Shown: positions 8,115 through 16,500 of the stretch, in pieces
Numbering within the stretch: the first letter of the stretch is position 1
How the letters are laid out: each line of letters opens with the position of its first letter
NCBI RefSeq assembly: GCF_014876185.1
Contig: NZ_JADALJ010000002.1
Location: 91,128-155,127 of the forward strand
Direction: 5' to 3'
Origin: Rufibacter sp. LB8
GTDB taxonomy: Bacteria > Bacteroidota > Bacteroidia > Cytophagales > Hymenobacteraceae
DNA: 64,000 bases
Made by a program: the position numbers and the translations under genes
Notes under the pieces: generated by a model
What the model was told of the DNA's origin: nothing
What the model saw: the letters and a program-made list of their open reading frames with translations, nothing else
Databases searched by the model: none

Positions 8115-8481
8115 TATAAACCATGGGTTACCTTTCGTTTGTTGCTGCACAATGGTTCGATTCTCAACGATTGACTCAATCTACTATTTAGAATGACATC
8201 TCTTTTTCGTTAGGCATTTTTCTCTCTAATTTCTTAACTAAGATCTTAAAGCTGATTAAAGGTTTTTAAAATGCTGAGCACAGTCCACTGTTTAAAGTAT
8301 TTGTTTGTCAATATTTCTGTCTTCTGCCTCTTTTTTGAAAATAAGACCAAAATCAGAAGTGAAAACTATCCGCTACATGCGGGATGAACTCTTTTTGGAA
8401 ACTCTAAAACAGCTTTTTTGTAAAAGGGCATAATTTTTATTAAATATCCTCAGTTATTTATTAAGTGTCACACATAATCTG
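8115..8481. other. Intergenic region
   Basis: About 370 bases of AT-rich sequence with no frame, hairpin or repeat that I can support. It marks the boundary where base composition rises sharply into the GC-rich metal island. Confidence 0.5.
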
Positions 8482-9597
8482 ATGGATAAAAAGGCAATGC
8501 TGTGCTTCTGGCTCACTATCTTTTCAAGCTTCACCGCTTGCCGGGATAGTGACGAGCTCCCCATCCCGGAAACACAGGAGCCCGTCGAAGATGTTGTCTA
8601 CGACCTGACGTTCCCGAGCCGTTTCGGCTCCCCCAGCATACCGGATCAGAACAAGCTGACCCAGGAAGGTGTTGGCCTCGGCCGGGCGCTTTTCTATGAG
8701 AAAAGACTCTCGGGGGACAATACCCTGTCCTGCGGAAGTTGCCACCAGCAGAAGCGCGCGTTCACCGATGGAAAGTCTCTGAGCGTGGGCGTTGGGGGGG
8801 AAATCTCCCACCGCAATGCCATGTCGCTGGCGAACCTGGCCTATAACCGGTCCTTCAACTGGGACGGCGCCTTCGCTTCCTTGGAGGAGCAGGCCCGTTT
8901 TCCGATTGAGAACCCTTTGGAGATGAACCAAGACATGGGGGAGGCCGTCAGGGAGCTGCAGAGTATCCCCGCCTACCCCCCCATGTTCAGGAAAGCGTTC
9001 GGCACCTCCACTATCACGGCTGACCTGGTTTTCAAAGCCCTGGGGCAATTCCAACGTATTTTAGTTTCCTCCAACTCGCCCTTTGACCTATACCGGGAAG
9101 GGAAGAAGGGCCTTCCAGCCGAAGCGCTGGAGGGTTACGTCTTGTTTCTGACCCACCCGAACCCCGATGGGAGGATACGGGGTGGCAACTGCGGGGATTG
9201 CCATGGCAGTGACCTCACCACCTTGCAGCAGTTCCATAACAACGGACTGGACCTTTCCTTTACCGACTTGGGCAGGGGCTTGGTGACCGGCAAGACGACA
9301 GACCAAGGCAAATTCAAAGCCCCGACCCTGCGCAACATCGCCCTTACGGCCCCCTACATGCATGATGGGCGTTTCAAGACCCTGGAGGAAGTATTGGACC
9401 ATTACAACGAGCATATCCGGAGTGGCAGCCCTAATCTGGATCCCCTTATTATGGAAGCCTCCAATGATTATGATGGCCGTTCCTTGGGTTTAACCGCGGA
9501 GGAGAAAGGGAAAATAATAAGGTTCCTCCATACCCTTACGGACAGCACTTTCATCCAAGAGAAGCGTTTCTCTGAGAAGAAAGTGAACCCTGGATAA
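8482..9597 (+). CDS. MauG/MbnH-like di-heme cytochrome c peroxidase family protein (1)
   Basis: A short lipoprotein signal (FSSFTAC) is followed by two c-type heme motifs, CGSCH near residue 90 and CGDCH near residue 240, the pattern of bacterial di-heme peroxidases and of the MauG/MbnH branch. GLGRALFYEKRLS, RNAMSLANLAYNRSFNWDG and APTLRNIALTAPYMHDGRF are typical family segments. MbnH oxidises a Trp of its partner MbnP using hydrogen peroxide. An MbnP-like gene follows 258 bases downstream and a second MbnH-like gene after that, so this protein may act on the same partner. Heme attachment would occur in the periplasm. Confidence 0.85.
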   Translation: MDKKAMLCFWLTIFSSFTACRDSDELPIPETQEPVEDVVYDLTFPSRFGSPSIPDQNKLTQEGVGLGRALFYEKRLSGDNTLSCGSCHQQKRAFTDGKSLSVGVGGEISHRNAMSLANLAYNRSFNWDGAFASLEEQARFPIENPLEMNQDMGEAVRELQSIPAYPPMFRKAFGTSTITADLVFKALGQFQRILVSSNSPFDLYREGKKGLPAEALEGYVLFLTHPNPDGRIRGGNCGDCHGSDLTTLQQFHNNGLDLSFTDLGRGLVTGKTTDQGKFKAPTLRNIALTAPYMHDGRFKTLEEVLDHYNEHIRSGSPNLDPLIMEASNDYDGRSLGLTAEEKGKIIRFLHTLTDSTFIQEKRFSEKKVNPG

Positions 9598-9855
9598 TTG
9601 AAATAAGACATGCACGGCACTTGTGGAGAATAAAGGGGCCAAGTTACTGCGCATGATAAAGCTTACTCCTTGGACCGCTAATCTCCACCAGCGTCTTCTC
9701 AGAATATGTGTCTATTCCAACGACCATGCTTCCCCTTTTTTGACTGGATACTGTTTGTAAATCGGAAGATAGCCAATAAAGATTTCATGGGTATGCAACC
9801 CACTTGAGTCAACTTGTGAAGACTTTATATTTCTTATTTTCCCTTTAAATTTATC

Positions 9856-10623
9856 ATGAAGTCCCTTATGCCAAGACAGGCTGCTCTCTTATCCATTATC
9901 TTGACGTTAATGCTGTCTTTTTCCTGCAGCGAAGATCCGGAGGCGGTGCCCCAATCCGGGGAAGTCACTTTGGTATTTGACCATGTAGTAGGCAACTTCC
10001 CGCTTTCTCTGGAGGACCTGGAGTACACCAACGCCAACGGGGACGGATTCAGGGTCTCCAAATTCCAGTATTACATCAGTAACCTCGTTTTCAGAAAAGC
10101 AGACGGCACTGAGTACCACCAGCCGGAGAGTTATTACCTAGTGGACGAAAGCATCCCTTCCTCCAAGCTGGTATCGGTGAAGGACGTCCCCCCAGGGGAC
10201 TACAGCGGCCTCTCCTTCACCATCGGGGTGGACAGTGCCCGGAACGTGGCCGGCGCGCAGACTGGGGCCCTGGACCCAGCCAACGGTATGTTCTGGTCCT
10301 GGAACACCGGGTACGTGTTCCTCAAGCTGGAGGGCACGTCCCCTCAGTCCAAAAACGGAGGCCTGGTCTTCCACACAGGGGGCTTCCAGGCCCCGCACAA
10401 TTCCCTCCGGACAGTATCCCTCCCTTTCCTGGCGGGTCAGAAACTGCGGGTGGAAGCCTCCAGAACACCACGGGTCTCCCTGTCAGCGGACGTGCTACGA
10501 TTATTCCAAGGGGTGAACACGATCCGGTTCTCGGAACTGAGCTCAACCATGGGAGGCGCGAACTCGGTGAAAGTGGCTGACAACTACACCCGGATGTTCA
10601 CCGTTGGTCACATGCGGGAATAA
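9856..10623 (+). CDS. MbnP-like copper-binding protein
   Basis: A lipoprotein signal (LSFSCSEDPEA) is followed by the MbnP family pattern: VTLVFDHVVG, the FRVSKFQYYISNLVF segment, and GVDSARNVAGAQTGALDPANGMFWSWNTGYVF, written here in pieces because this block is the family hallmark. In the founding system MbnH converts a Trp of MbnP to kynurenine, which enables copper binding. The Trp-rich MFWSWN segment could hold that residue. The gene is 6 bases upstream of an MbnH-like gene, the canonical pair, and sits in an island of metal exporters, which supports a role in periplasmic copper handling. Confidence 0.8.
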   Translation: MKSLMPRQAALLSIILTLMLSFSCSEDPEAVPQSGEVTLVFDHVVGNFPLSLEDLEYTNANGDGFRVSKFQYYISNLVFRKADGTEYHQPESYYLVDESIPSSKLVSVKDVPPGDYSGLSFTIGVDSARNVAGAQTGALDPANGMFWSWNTGYVFLKLEGTSPQSKNGGLVFHTGGFQAPHNSLRTVSLPFLAGQKLRVEASRTPRVSLSADVLRLFQGVNTIRFSELSSTMGGANSVKVADNYTRMFTVGHMRE

Positions 10624-10628
10624 GCGGG

Positions 10629-11681
10629 ATGTCGTTGAGTAGCTTTCGTCTGGGCCGTAGATATGTGCTCCTGTGCGCTGCCTTAGGGATAGCCGCGTGC
10701 GGCTCTGAGCAGGATATTACCCCCGCGGAAAGCCCGTCATTCCCGGCCGGTTTTCCGGAGCCTATCTATAGCTACCGGAACAACCCGGTGACAGAGGAGG
10801 GGTTCGAGCTGGGGCGGGCCCTCTTCTACGACCCTATTCTCTCAAAGGACGGCTCCGTTTCCTGCGGGAGCTGCCACCGGCAGGAGGCCGCCTTCGCCGA
10901 CCCGGGGAGCCCCGTGACTCAGGGCGTGGGGGGAAAGGAAGGGTCCAGGAACACTCCTGCGCTGGCCAACCTGCGCTGGAGCCGAGCCTTTTTCTGGGAC
11001 GGTGGGGGAAACCACCTGGAGTTGGTGCCCCTTGCCCCCATCACCAATCCTTTGGAGATGGGGGAGAACCTCTCCAGCGTGATCAGGAAACTGAACCGCG
11101 ACCCGGAATATGTCCAGGCTTTCAGGAAGGCCTTCCAGCACCGGGACACGGTGAACAGCCAGCAGCTGTTCAGGGCCTTGGCCCAGTTCATGGGGGAGTT
11201 GGTGTCTGCCGGCTCCCCTTATGACCAGTTCCAGAATGGGAAAGCCGAGGCCCTTACGCCGGAGCAGAAAAAAGGCCTGGTGGTTTTCAAGGGAAAGTGC
11301 GGCACATGCCACCAACCGGGCCTGTTCACCGACCATTCCTTTCGGAACAACGGGCTGGACGCTGACACTCCCCAGGATACCGGCAGGCATCTGGTTACCG
11401 AGTCTCCGACGGACGTCGGCCGGTTCAAAGTCCCGAGCCTACGCAACGTGGCCCTTACCTCCCCCTATATGCATGACGGCCGTTTTGGGACGTTGCAGCA
11501 GGTGTTGGAGCATTATGATACCGGGGTAAGGCGGTCCGCCACTCTGGACCCTGCCTTGGATGGGCCAACCCCGGGCATCCAACTTTCCCAGGCGGAGAAA
11601 AGGCAGCTGCTCGCTTTCCTGCAATCCCTGACGGATCAGTCCTTCATTGGGAATAAGCGGTTTGCCGCGCCGCGCCCATGA
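10629..11681 (+). CDS. MauG/MbnH-like di-heme cytochrome c peroxidase family protein (2)
   Basis: The product starts with a lipoprotein-like signal (GIAACGSEQD) and has two heme c motifs, CGSCH near residue 80 and CGTCH near residue 225. GFELGRALFYDPILS, RNTPALANLRWSRAFFWDGG and VPSLRNVALTSPYMHDGRF match the family and are close to those of the paralogue at 8482. It begins 5 bases after the MbnP-like gene, the standard MbnP-MbnH order, so it is the more likely Trp-modifying partner. The paralogue is about 20 residues longer and carries an inserted stretch near its second heme motif. Confidence 0.85.
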   Translation: MSLSSFRLGRRYVLLCAALGIAACGSEQDITPAESPSFPAGFPEPIYSYRNNPVTEEGFELGRALFYDPILSKDGSVSCGSCHRQEAAFADPGSPVTQGVGGKEGSRNTPALANLRWSRAFFWDGGGNHLELVPLAPITNPLEMGENLSSVIRKLNRDPEYVQAFRKAFQHRDTVNSQQLFRALAQFMGELVSAGSPYDQFQNGKAEALTPEQKKGLVVFKGKCGTCHQPGLFTDHSFRNNGLDADTPQDTGRHLVTESPTDVGRFKVPSLRNVALTSPYMHDGRFGTLQQVLEHYDTGVRRSATLDPALDGPTPGIQLSQAEKRQLLAFLQSLTDQSFIGNKRFAAPRP

Positions 11682-11725
11682 GCGCGGTATTCCTGTTGCC
11701 CCGCCTTTAAGCATATTCTCTTGGG

Positions 11726-12313
11726 CTAGGGATTAATCCACCGCCGGAGCCCGAACGAAATACTTATCAGGCTTGGGTATCCAGGGATAAGGCCTGTAGA
11801 CAGTTCATACCTCTCACTGACCATCAGATTATACTCCAATTCTCCCGCCAGGGGAATAAGCCTGTACTGCCACCGGTCGTTCTTGTCCCCCCTGAAAAAA
11901 CCGGAATACTGGTATCCTTTCAAACGATACCAGTTGCGCCGAAACACCAGGGTAGGACCTATCCCCCCGTTGAGGGAATGCCGGCCTTTTTTGAAGACGA
12001 CCCATCGAACCCCCACATGGGAAAAGCCCCCCACCTGCAGTGCGCAATCAGCATACAACGCCTGGATAGCTTTGACGGAGAACTTGTCCCGTCTGAGGAA
12101 ATGTTCATAGCCTAGCGCCCCACCCAAATTGAACACCAAATACCCTTTTTTGTCTGGATTCAAAGGCATCAATGGTGCATTAATCTCTCCTTTGGGATGA
12201 AGGCTGACGCCAAAAAATTTAAGGTTCACATTGCTCTGTCCATAGCTAGCCAAGGAAAACAGCCATACTAATGGTAAAACAGAGAAACTCTTGATGAGTT
12301 TTTTGACTAACAT
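11726..12313 (-). CDS. Unknown secreted beta-rich (outer-membrane-like) protein
   Basis: I do not recognise the family. I chose the Met that begins a plausible signal peptide (MLVKKLIKSFSVLPLVWLFSLASYGQ) rather than the one 29 codons upstream. The mature part has alternating hydrophobic and aromatic residues and ends with a Phe-x-Leu-Arg-Arg-Trp region, in the style of small outer-membrane beta-barrels of Bacteroidetes. It converges on the MbnH-like gene with a 44-base gap. A palindromic element lies upstream at 12405-12450. Confidence 0.55.
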   Translation of the reverse strand: MLVKKLIKSFSVLPLVWLFSLASYGQSNVNLKFFGVSLHPKGEINAPLMPLNPDKKGYLVFNLGGALGYEHFLRRDKFSVKAIQALYADCALQVGGFSHVGVRWVVFKKGRHSLNGGIGPTLVFRRNWYRLKGYQYSGFFRGDKNDRWQYRLIPLAGELEYNLMVSERYELSTGLIPGYPSLISISFGLRRWINP

Positions 12314-12404
12314 GTTGCGGGGTGCAAGAGCAAGAGCCTGGCATTCTGCCAACTTTGCCTTTGGAACTGCTGGTTTGGTGGTACTTCCGTAAAAGGCCAT
12401 AAAT

Positions 12405-12450
12405 GATAATGCTTATACGGATCCCTCGGGTTACCCGGCTAAGCATTATC
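12405..12450 (-). promoter_or_regulatory. Inverted repeat upstream of beta-barrel-like gene
   Basis: Eleven-base arms GATAATGCTTA (12405-12415) and TAAGCATTATC (12440-12450) are perfect complements around a 24-base GC-rich centre. The position about 95 bases before the chosen start of the minus-strand gene suggests a leader hairpin or operator. Confidence 0.35.
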
Positions 12451-12755
12451 AGTTCCACCTAGTTTCAAACAATTGTAACTGAAGTAACAATCAAACGATT
12501 TGGCTGGTTTTCCCCAATGGTAGTAGCTTGGGTTTTAAAAAGGCCAGCTTCCCCACTAAATTTACCTATTCGTCACGGAGAACGCAAAAGAAAGAAGAAA
12601 AGGTTGGTTAATATATAAGATAGGCCCTCCTTCACTAAACAGGTTGGTAAAAAGGGCGATCTTTCCTAGCTACATTTTCTCCTGTAATGCTAACTTAAGA
12701 TCGAATTTCCGATGTTTAAATTGACTATAATAGGAATATAAGATATTCTACAACA
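12451..12755. other. Intergenic region
   Basis: About 300 bases between the divergent beta-barrel-like gene and the small membrane peptide gene. No gene, hairpin or repeat is visible. Confidence 0.4.
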
Positions 12756-12890
12756 ATGACGAAAAACAAAAGAACTAAAAATTCCAGGCCAAAGATCGTG
12801 CTAATAATCTTCTACTTTATTCTGGCAGCTTTGCTTTTGACCGTTGCCTGTCTACGCATCTGGCATTTTTACTCCTCCCACGCCAAATAA
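12756..12890 (+). CDS. Small single-pass membrane peptide (44 residues)
   Basis: A 44-codon frame starts with a basic segment (MTKNKRTKNSRPK) and continues with one hydrophobic helix (IVLIIFYFILAALLLTV) and a short tail ending HAK. The positive-inside charge pattern is typical for a real small membrane protein. No homologue is recognised. It lies in the gap before the metal efflux operon, on the same strand. Confidence 0.4.
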   Translation: MTKNKRTKNSRPKIVLIIFYFILAALLLTVACLRIWHFYSSHAK

Positions 12891-13163
12891 AGCTCTTTAC
12901 CTAGGGGAATCAGGAACATGCTAGGAATTCATCTGATCCTAGGCCATGCGGACGCTAGATAACAGGTATCTTTATCCCTTATATTCCGATATCACCTCAG
13001 CTTTCCTAAGATGGACGTCAGCAGGGAATCCACCAAGAAGGAATGACCAAGCAATCATTGTAACAACGTTTTGGAAGCAAACCCGGTATAAGGAAATGTT
13101 TCGGTTAAGAATCATCCCACCGGATTCTTTGTATTTGAGTTAGCATCCCGTATTTTTGCCCTG
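12891..13163. other. Spacer before efflux operon
   Basis: A 65-codon frame crosses this segment at 12946-13143, but its composition is not protein-like and I do not call it. The promoter of the efflux operon probably lies here; I could not identify its boxes with certainty. Confidence 0.3.
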
Positions 13164-13481
13164 ATGAAGTGGTTTAACCTTATCCTCGCTGTTTTCATGA
13201 CCTTCATGGCTTGTATGCCCTGCAGCGACGTCTATGGTTATGCCGAAACGACACCAGGCACTTCTGTGACCCCTTCCCCTGTCACCGAGAACCACCAAGA
13301 GGCCAGGGATATGTGCACGCCGCTCTGCATCTGCAGCTGCTGCGCAGGTTTCTCACAGCCAACCTCAGCTTCACTTCAAATTGAGGCGAAAGCTTTCTTT
13401 AATCGGACGCCCCTTCTTGCCTTCTACCGGGAACGTCACTTGGCCGTCCATGCCTCCATCTGGCAACCCCCCAAAGTTTAA
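13164..13481 (+). CDS. DUF6660 family small cysteine-rich protein
   Basis: A signal peptide ending near CMPCSD precedes a short exported protein with the cysteine cluster CTPLCICSCC, the mark of the Bacteroidetes DUF6660 family. Members are commonly encoded just before CusA/CzcA efflux genes, as here (the RND gene starts 109 bases downstream). The clustered cysteines suggest metal binding in the periplasm, but no function has been shown as far as I know. Confidence 0.7.
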   Translation: MKWFNLILAVFMTFMACMPCSDVYGYAETTPGTSVTPSPVTENHQEARDMCTPLCICSCCAGFSQPTSASLQIEAKAFFNRTPLLAFYRERHLAVHASIWQPPKV

Positions 13482-13590
13482 GCCTTATTTATTGACCGCT
13501 GGGATTGGGTAGACTCCTTCTCTTAGCCATTTTGCCTGGATTCCTATGGGTCCCCCAGGCTGTCTATTTTTTGGCTTAAACCATAGTTTC

Positions 13591-16500
13591 ATGATTGACA
13601 ATCTGATAGCTTTTTCCATCCGGAACAAGCTGATTATCGGGCTATTCACCCTTGCCCTGGTGGTCTGGGGGCTTTTCTCCCTGAGCCGGCTTCCCATCGA
13701 TGCCGTTCCGGACATCACCAACAACCAAGTACAGATCATCACGACTTCCCCCACCCTGGCGGCGCAGGAAGTCGAGCAGTTCATCACTTCCCCCATAGAG
13801 ATTGAGATGGCCAACGTGCCGGACCTGGTGGAGGTCCGATCCATCTCCCGCTTCGGCCTTTCCGTGGTCACCGTGGTCTTTGAGGATGACGTGGACGTCT
13901 ACCTCGCCCGCCAGATCGTGGGCGAGAAGCTCAGGAGTGCCCAGGAACAACTTCCAGTGGGGTTGGCATCCCCTGAGATGGGCCCTGTCTCAACCGGCCT
14001 AGGCGAGATTTACCAGTATGTGCTGCATACCACCCCCGACTCGCCTAAGGAATACTCACCCACGGAACTAAGGACGATCCAGGACTGGATCGTGAAACGG
14101 CAGTTGGCCGGCACGCCCGGGGTGGCCGAGGTCAGCAGCTTCGGCGGGATGGTTAAACAGTACCAGGTTTCCGTGGACCCGGAAAGGCTTCGGGCATTCG
14201 ATGTGACGATCTCCGACATCTTTGATGCGCTGGAGAGGAATAATGAGAACACCGGGGGGGCCTTCATTGAAAAGGGCCCTAATGCCTACTTTATCCGGGG
14301 TATCGGCCTTCTGACGAGTTTTGAGGATATTGAGCAGACCGTTGTGAAGAATACAGCAGGCCTGCCTCTTTTGATACGGGACGTCGCCACCGTGGAAGAA
14401 GGAAGTTCTGTGCGCTACGGCGCCTTGACCCGAAACGGGGAGGGAGAGGTGGTAGGAGGCATCGTCATGATGCTCAAGGGTGAAAACTCCGCGCAGGTAA
14501 TAGAAAACGTGAAGGCGAAGATCGAGGGAATTCAGAAGACCCTACCGCCTGGGGTGGTGCTGGAGCCGTTCCTGGACCGAACACGACTGGTGGACCGAGC
14601 CATCGGCACCGTCAGCAAAAACCTCATAGAAGGGGGGCTTATCGTGGTTTTCGTGCTGGTGCTCTTGTTGGGCAACCTGCGCGCCGGCCTGGTGGTGGCT
14701 TCGGTCATCCCCCTAGCCATGCTTTTCGCCATCTCCATGATGCAGCTCTTCGGCGTGTCCGGAAACCTGATGAGCCTGGGGGCTATTGACTTCGGGTTGA
14801 TCGTGGACGGCGCGGTAATCATCGTGGAGAGTATAGTGCACCGGATATCAGTAAACAAACAGTTTGAGGGAATAGACCGGCTGAACCAACGGCAGATGGA
14901 TGACACCGTCCTGGATGCCACCGTCAAGATCCGCCAATCGGCCGCCTTTGGGGAAATCATTATCCTCATCGTCTACCTGCCCATACTGGCGCTGGTGGGA
15001 ATCGAGGGCAAGATGTTCCGCCCTATGGCCCAGACCGTGGGGTTTGCCATCCTGGGCGCCCTGATCCTTTCCCTGACCTACGTGCCTATGGCCTCGGCTT
15101 TGTTCCTGAGTAAGAAGACCAAGCACAAGCCCAATTTCGCAGACAAAGTAATGGCCCGATTGGAAGCTTCCTATGGGAGACTTTTACAGAAGGCGTTGAA
15201 AATAAGGGTTGTGCTGTTGGCATTGACGCTTGGTTTGTTTCTATTCACCCTTTTCCTTTTTAGCCGCATGGGCGGAGAATTCATCCCAACCCTGGACGAG
15301 GGCGACTTCGCCATCGAATCCTCCATTAGCCCAGGCTCCTCGCTGACCCAGAGCGTCAAGACCTTCTCCCAGGCGGAAAGGATACTGCTCAAGCAGTTCC
15401 CGGAGGTAAAGGAGGTGATCAGCAAGATCGGTGCTTCGGAAATACCCACCGACCCCATGCCCATCGAGGCCGCCGACATGACCGTTATCCTGAAGGACCG
15501 GGACGAATGGGAGTCCGCCGACACCAGGGAGGAGCTCATGGAGAAAATGGAGCAGGCGCTGTCGGTCATTCCGGGCTTGAACGCCGAGTTCTCCCAGCCT
15601 ATCCAATTGAGAAGCAACGAGCTGATGACCGGGGTGAAACAGGACATCGCGGTGAAGATCTACGGTGAGGACTTGGATGTATTGGCCCAGAAAGCCGAGG
15701 AGGCAGCCAACCTTATCCGCCCTATTGCAGGGGTGGGGGATTTGAAAGTAGAGCAGACCACCGGTTTGCCCCAAGTGCTTGTGAAATACAACCGTGCCCA
15801 GATGGCACAGATGGGACTTAGCGTAGAGGATGTGAACCGAGCCTTGCGCACTGGGTTCGCTGGTGGGGAGGCCGGGGTCATTTATGAGGGGGAGAGACGA
15901 TTTGATCTCGTGGTTCGTCTGGCGCAGACCAACCGTCAGACGCTCTCAAACGTGGAAGACTTGCTGATTGCCCTACCAAACGGTACCCAGGTACCCCTTC
16001 GACAGGTGGCTCAGGTGACGTTGGAGGAAGGACCCAGCCAGATATCGCGGGATGACACCAAGCGTCGTATCACCATAGGCATCAATGCCCGGGAGCGTGA
16101 CGTGGAGAACCTGGTAAAGGAAATACAGGAGACCCTGGAAGCCAAATTCAAATTGCCGGTGGGCTACTACGTCACCTATGGCGGACAGTTTGAGAACCTG
16201 CAGGCCGCCAAGGCCCGACTCTCGGTGGCCGTGCCACTTTCCCTGGCGATTATCCTGCTGCTGCTCTTTCTCACCTTCGGTTCCTTCAAGCAGAGCCTGC
16301 TCATCTTCACGGCCATTCCCTTGGCGGCCATCGGCGGTGTGTTCGCCTTGCTGTTGCGGGGCATGCCCTTTAGTATCTCCGCCGGTATCGGGTTCATCGC
16401 CCTCTTCGGCGTGGCGGTATTGAACGGAATCGTTCTGATAGGGTATTTCAACCAATTGAAAAAGGAAGGATGGAAAGATCCGTACACTCGAATCATGGAA

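Noticed and set aside
12946..13143. 65-codon + strand frame
   Set aside because: Composition is not protein-like, no membrane or domain pattern, and the real DUF6660 gene begins 20 bases later.
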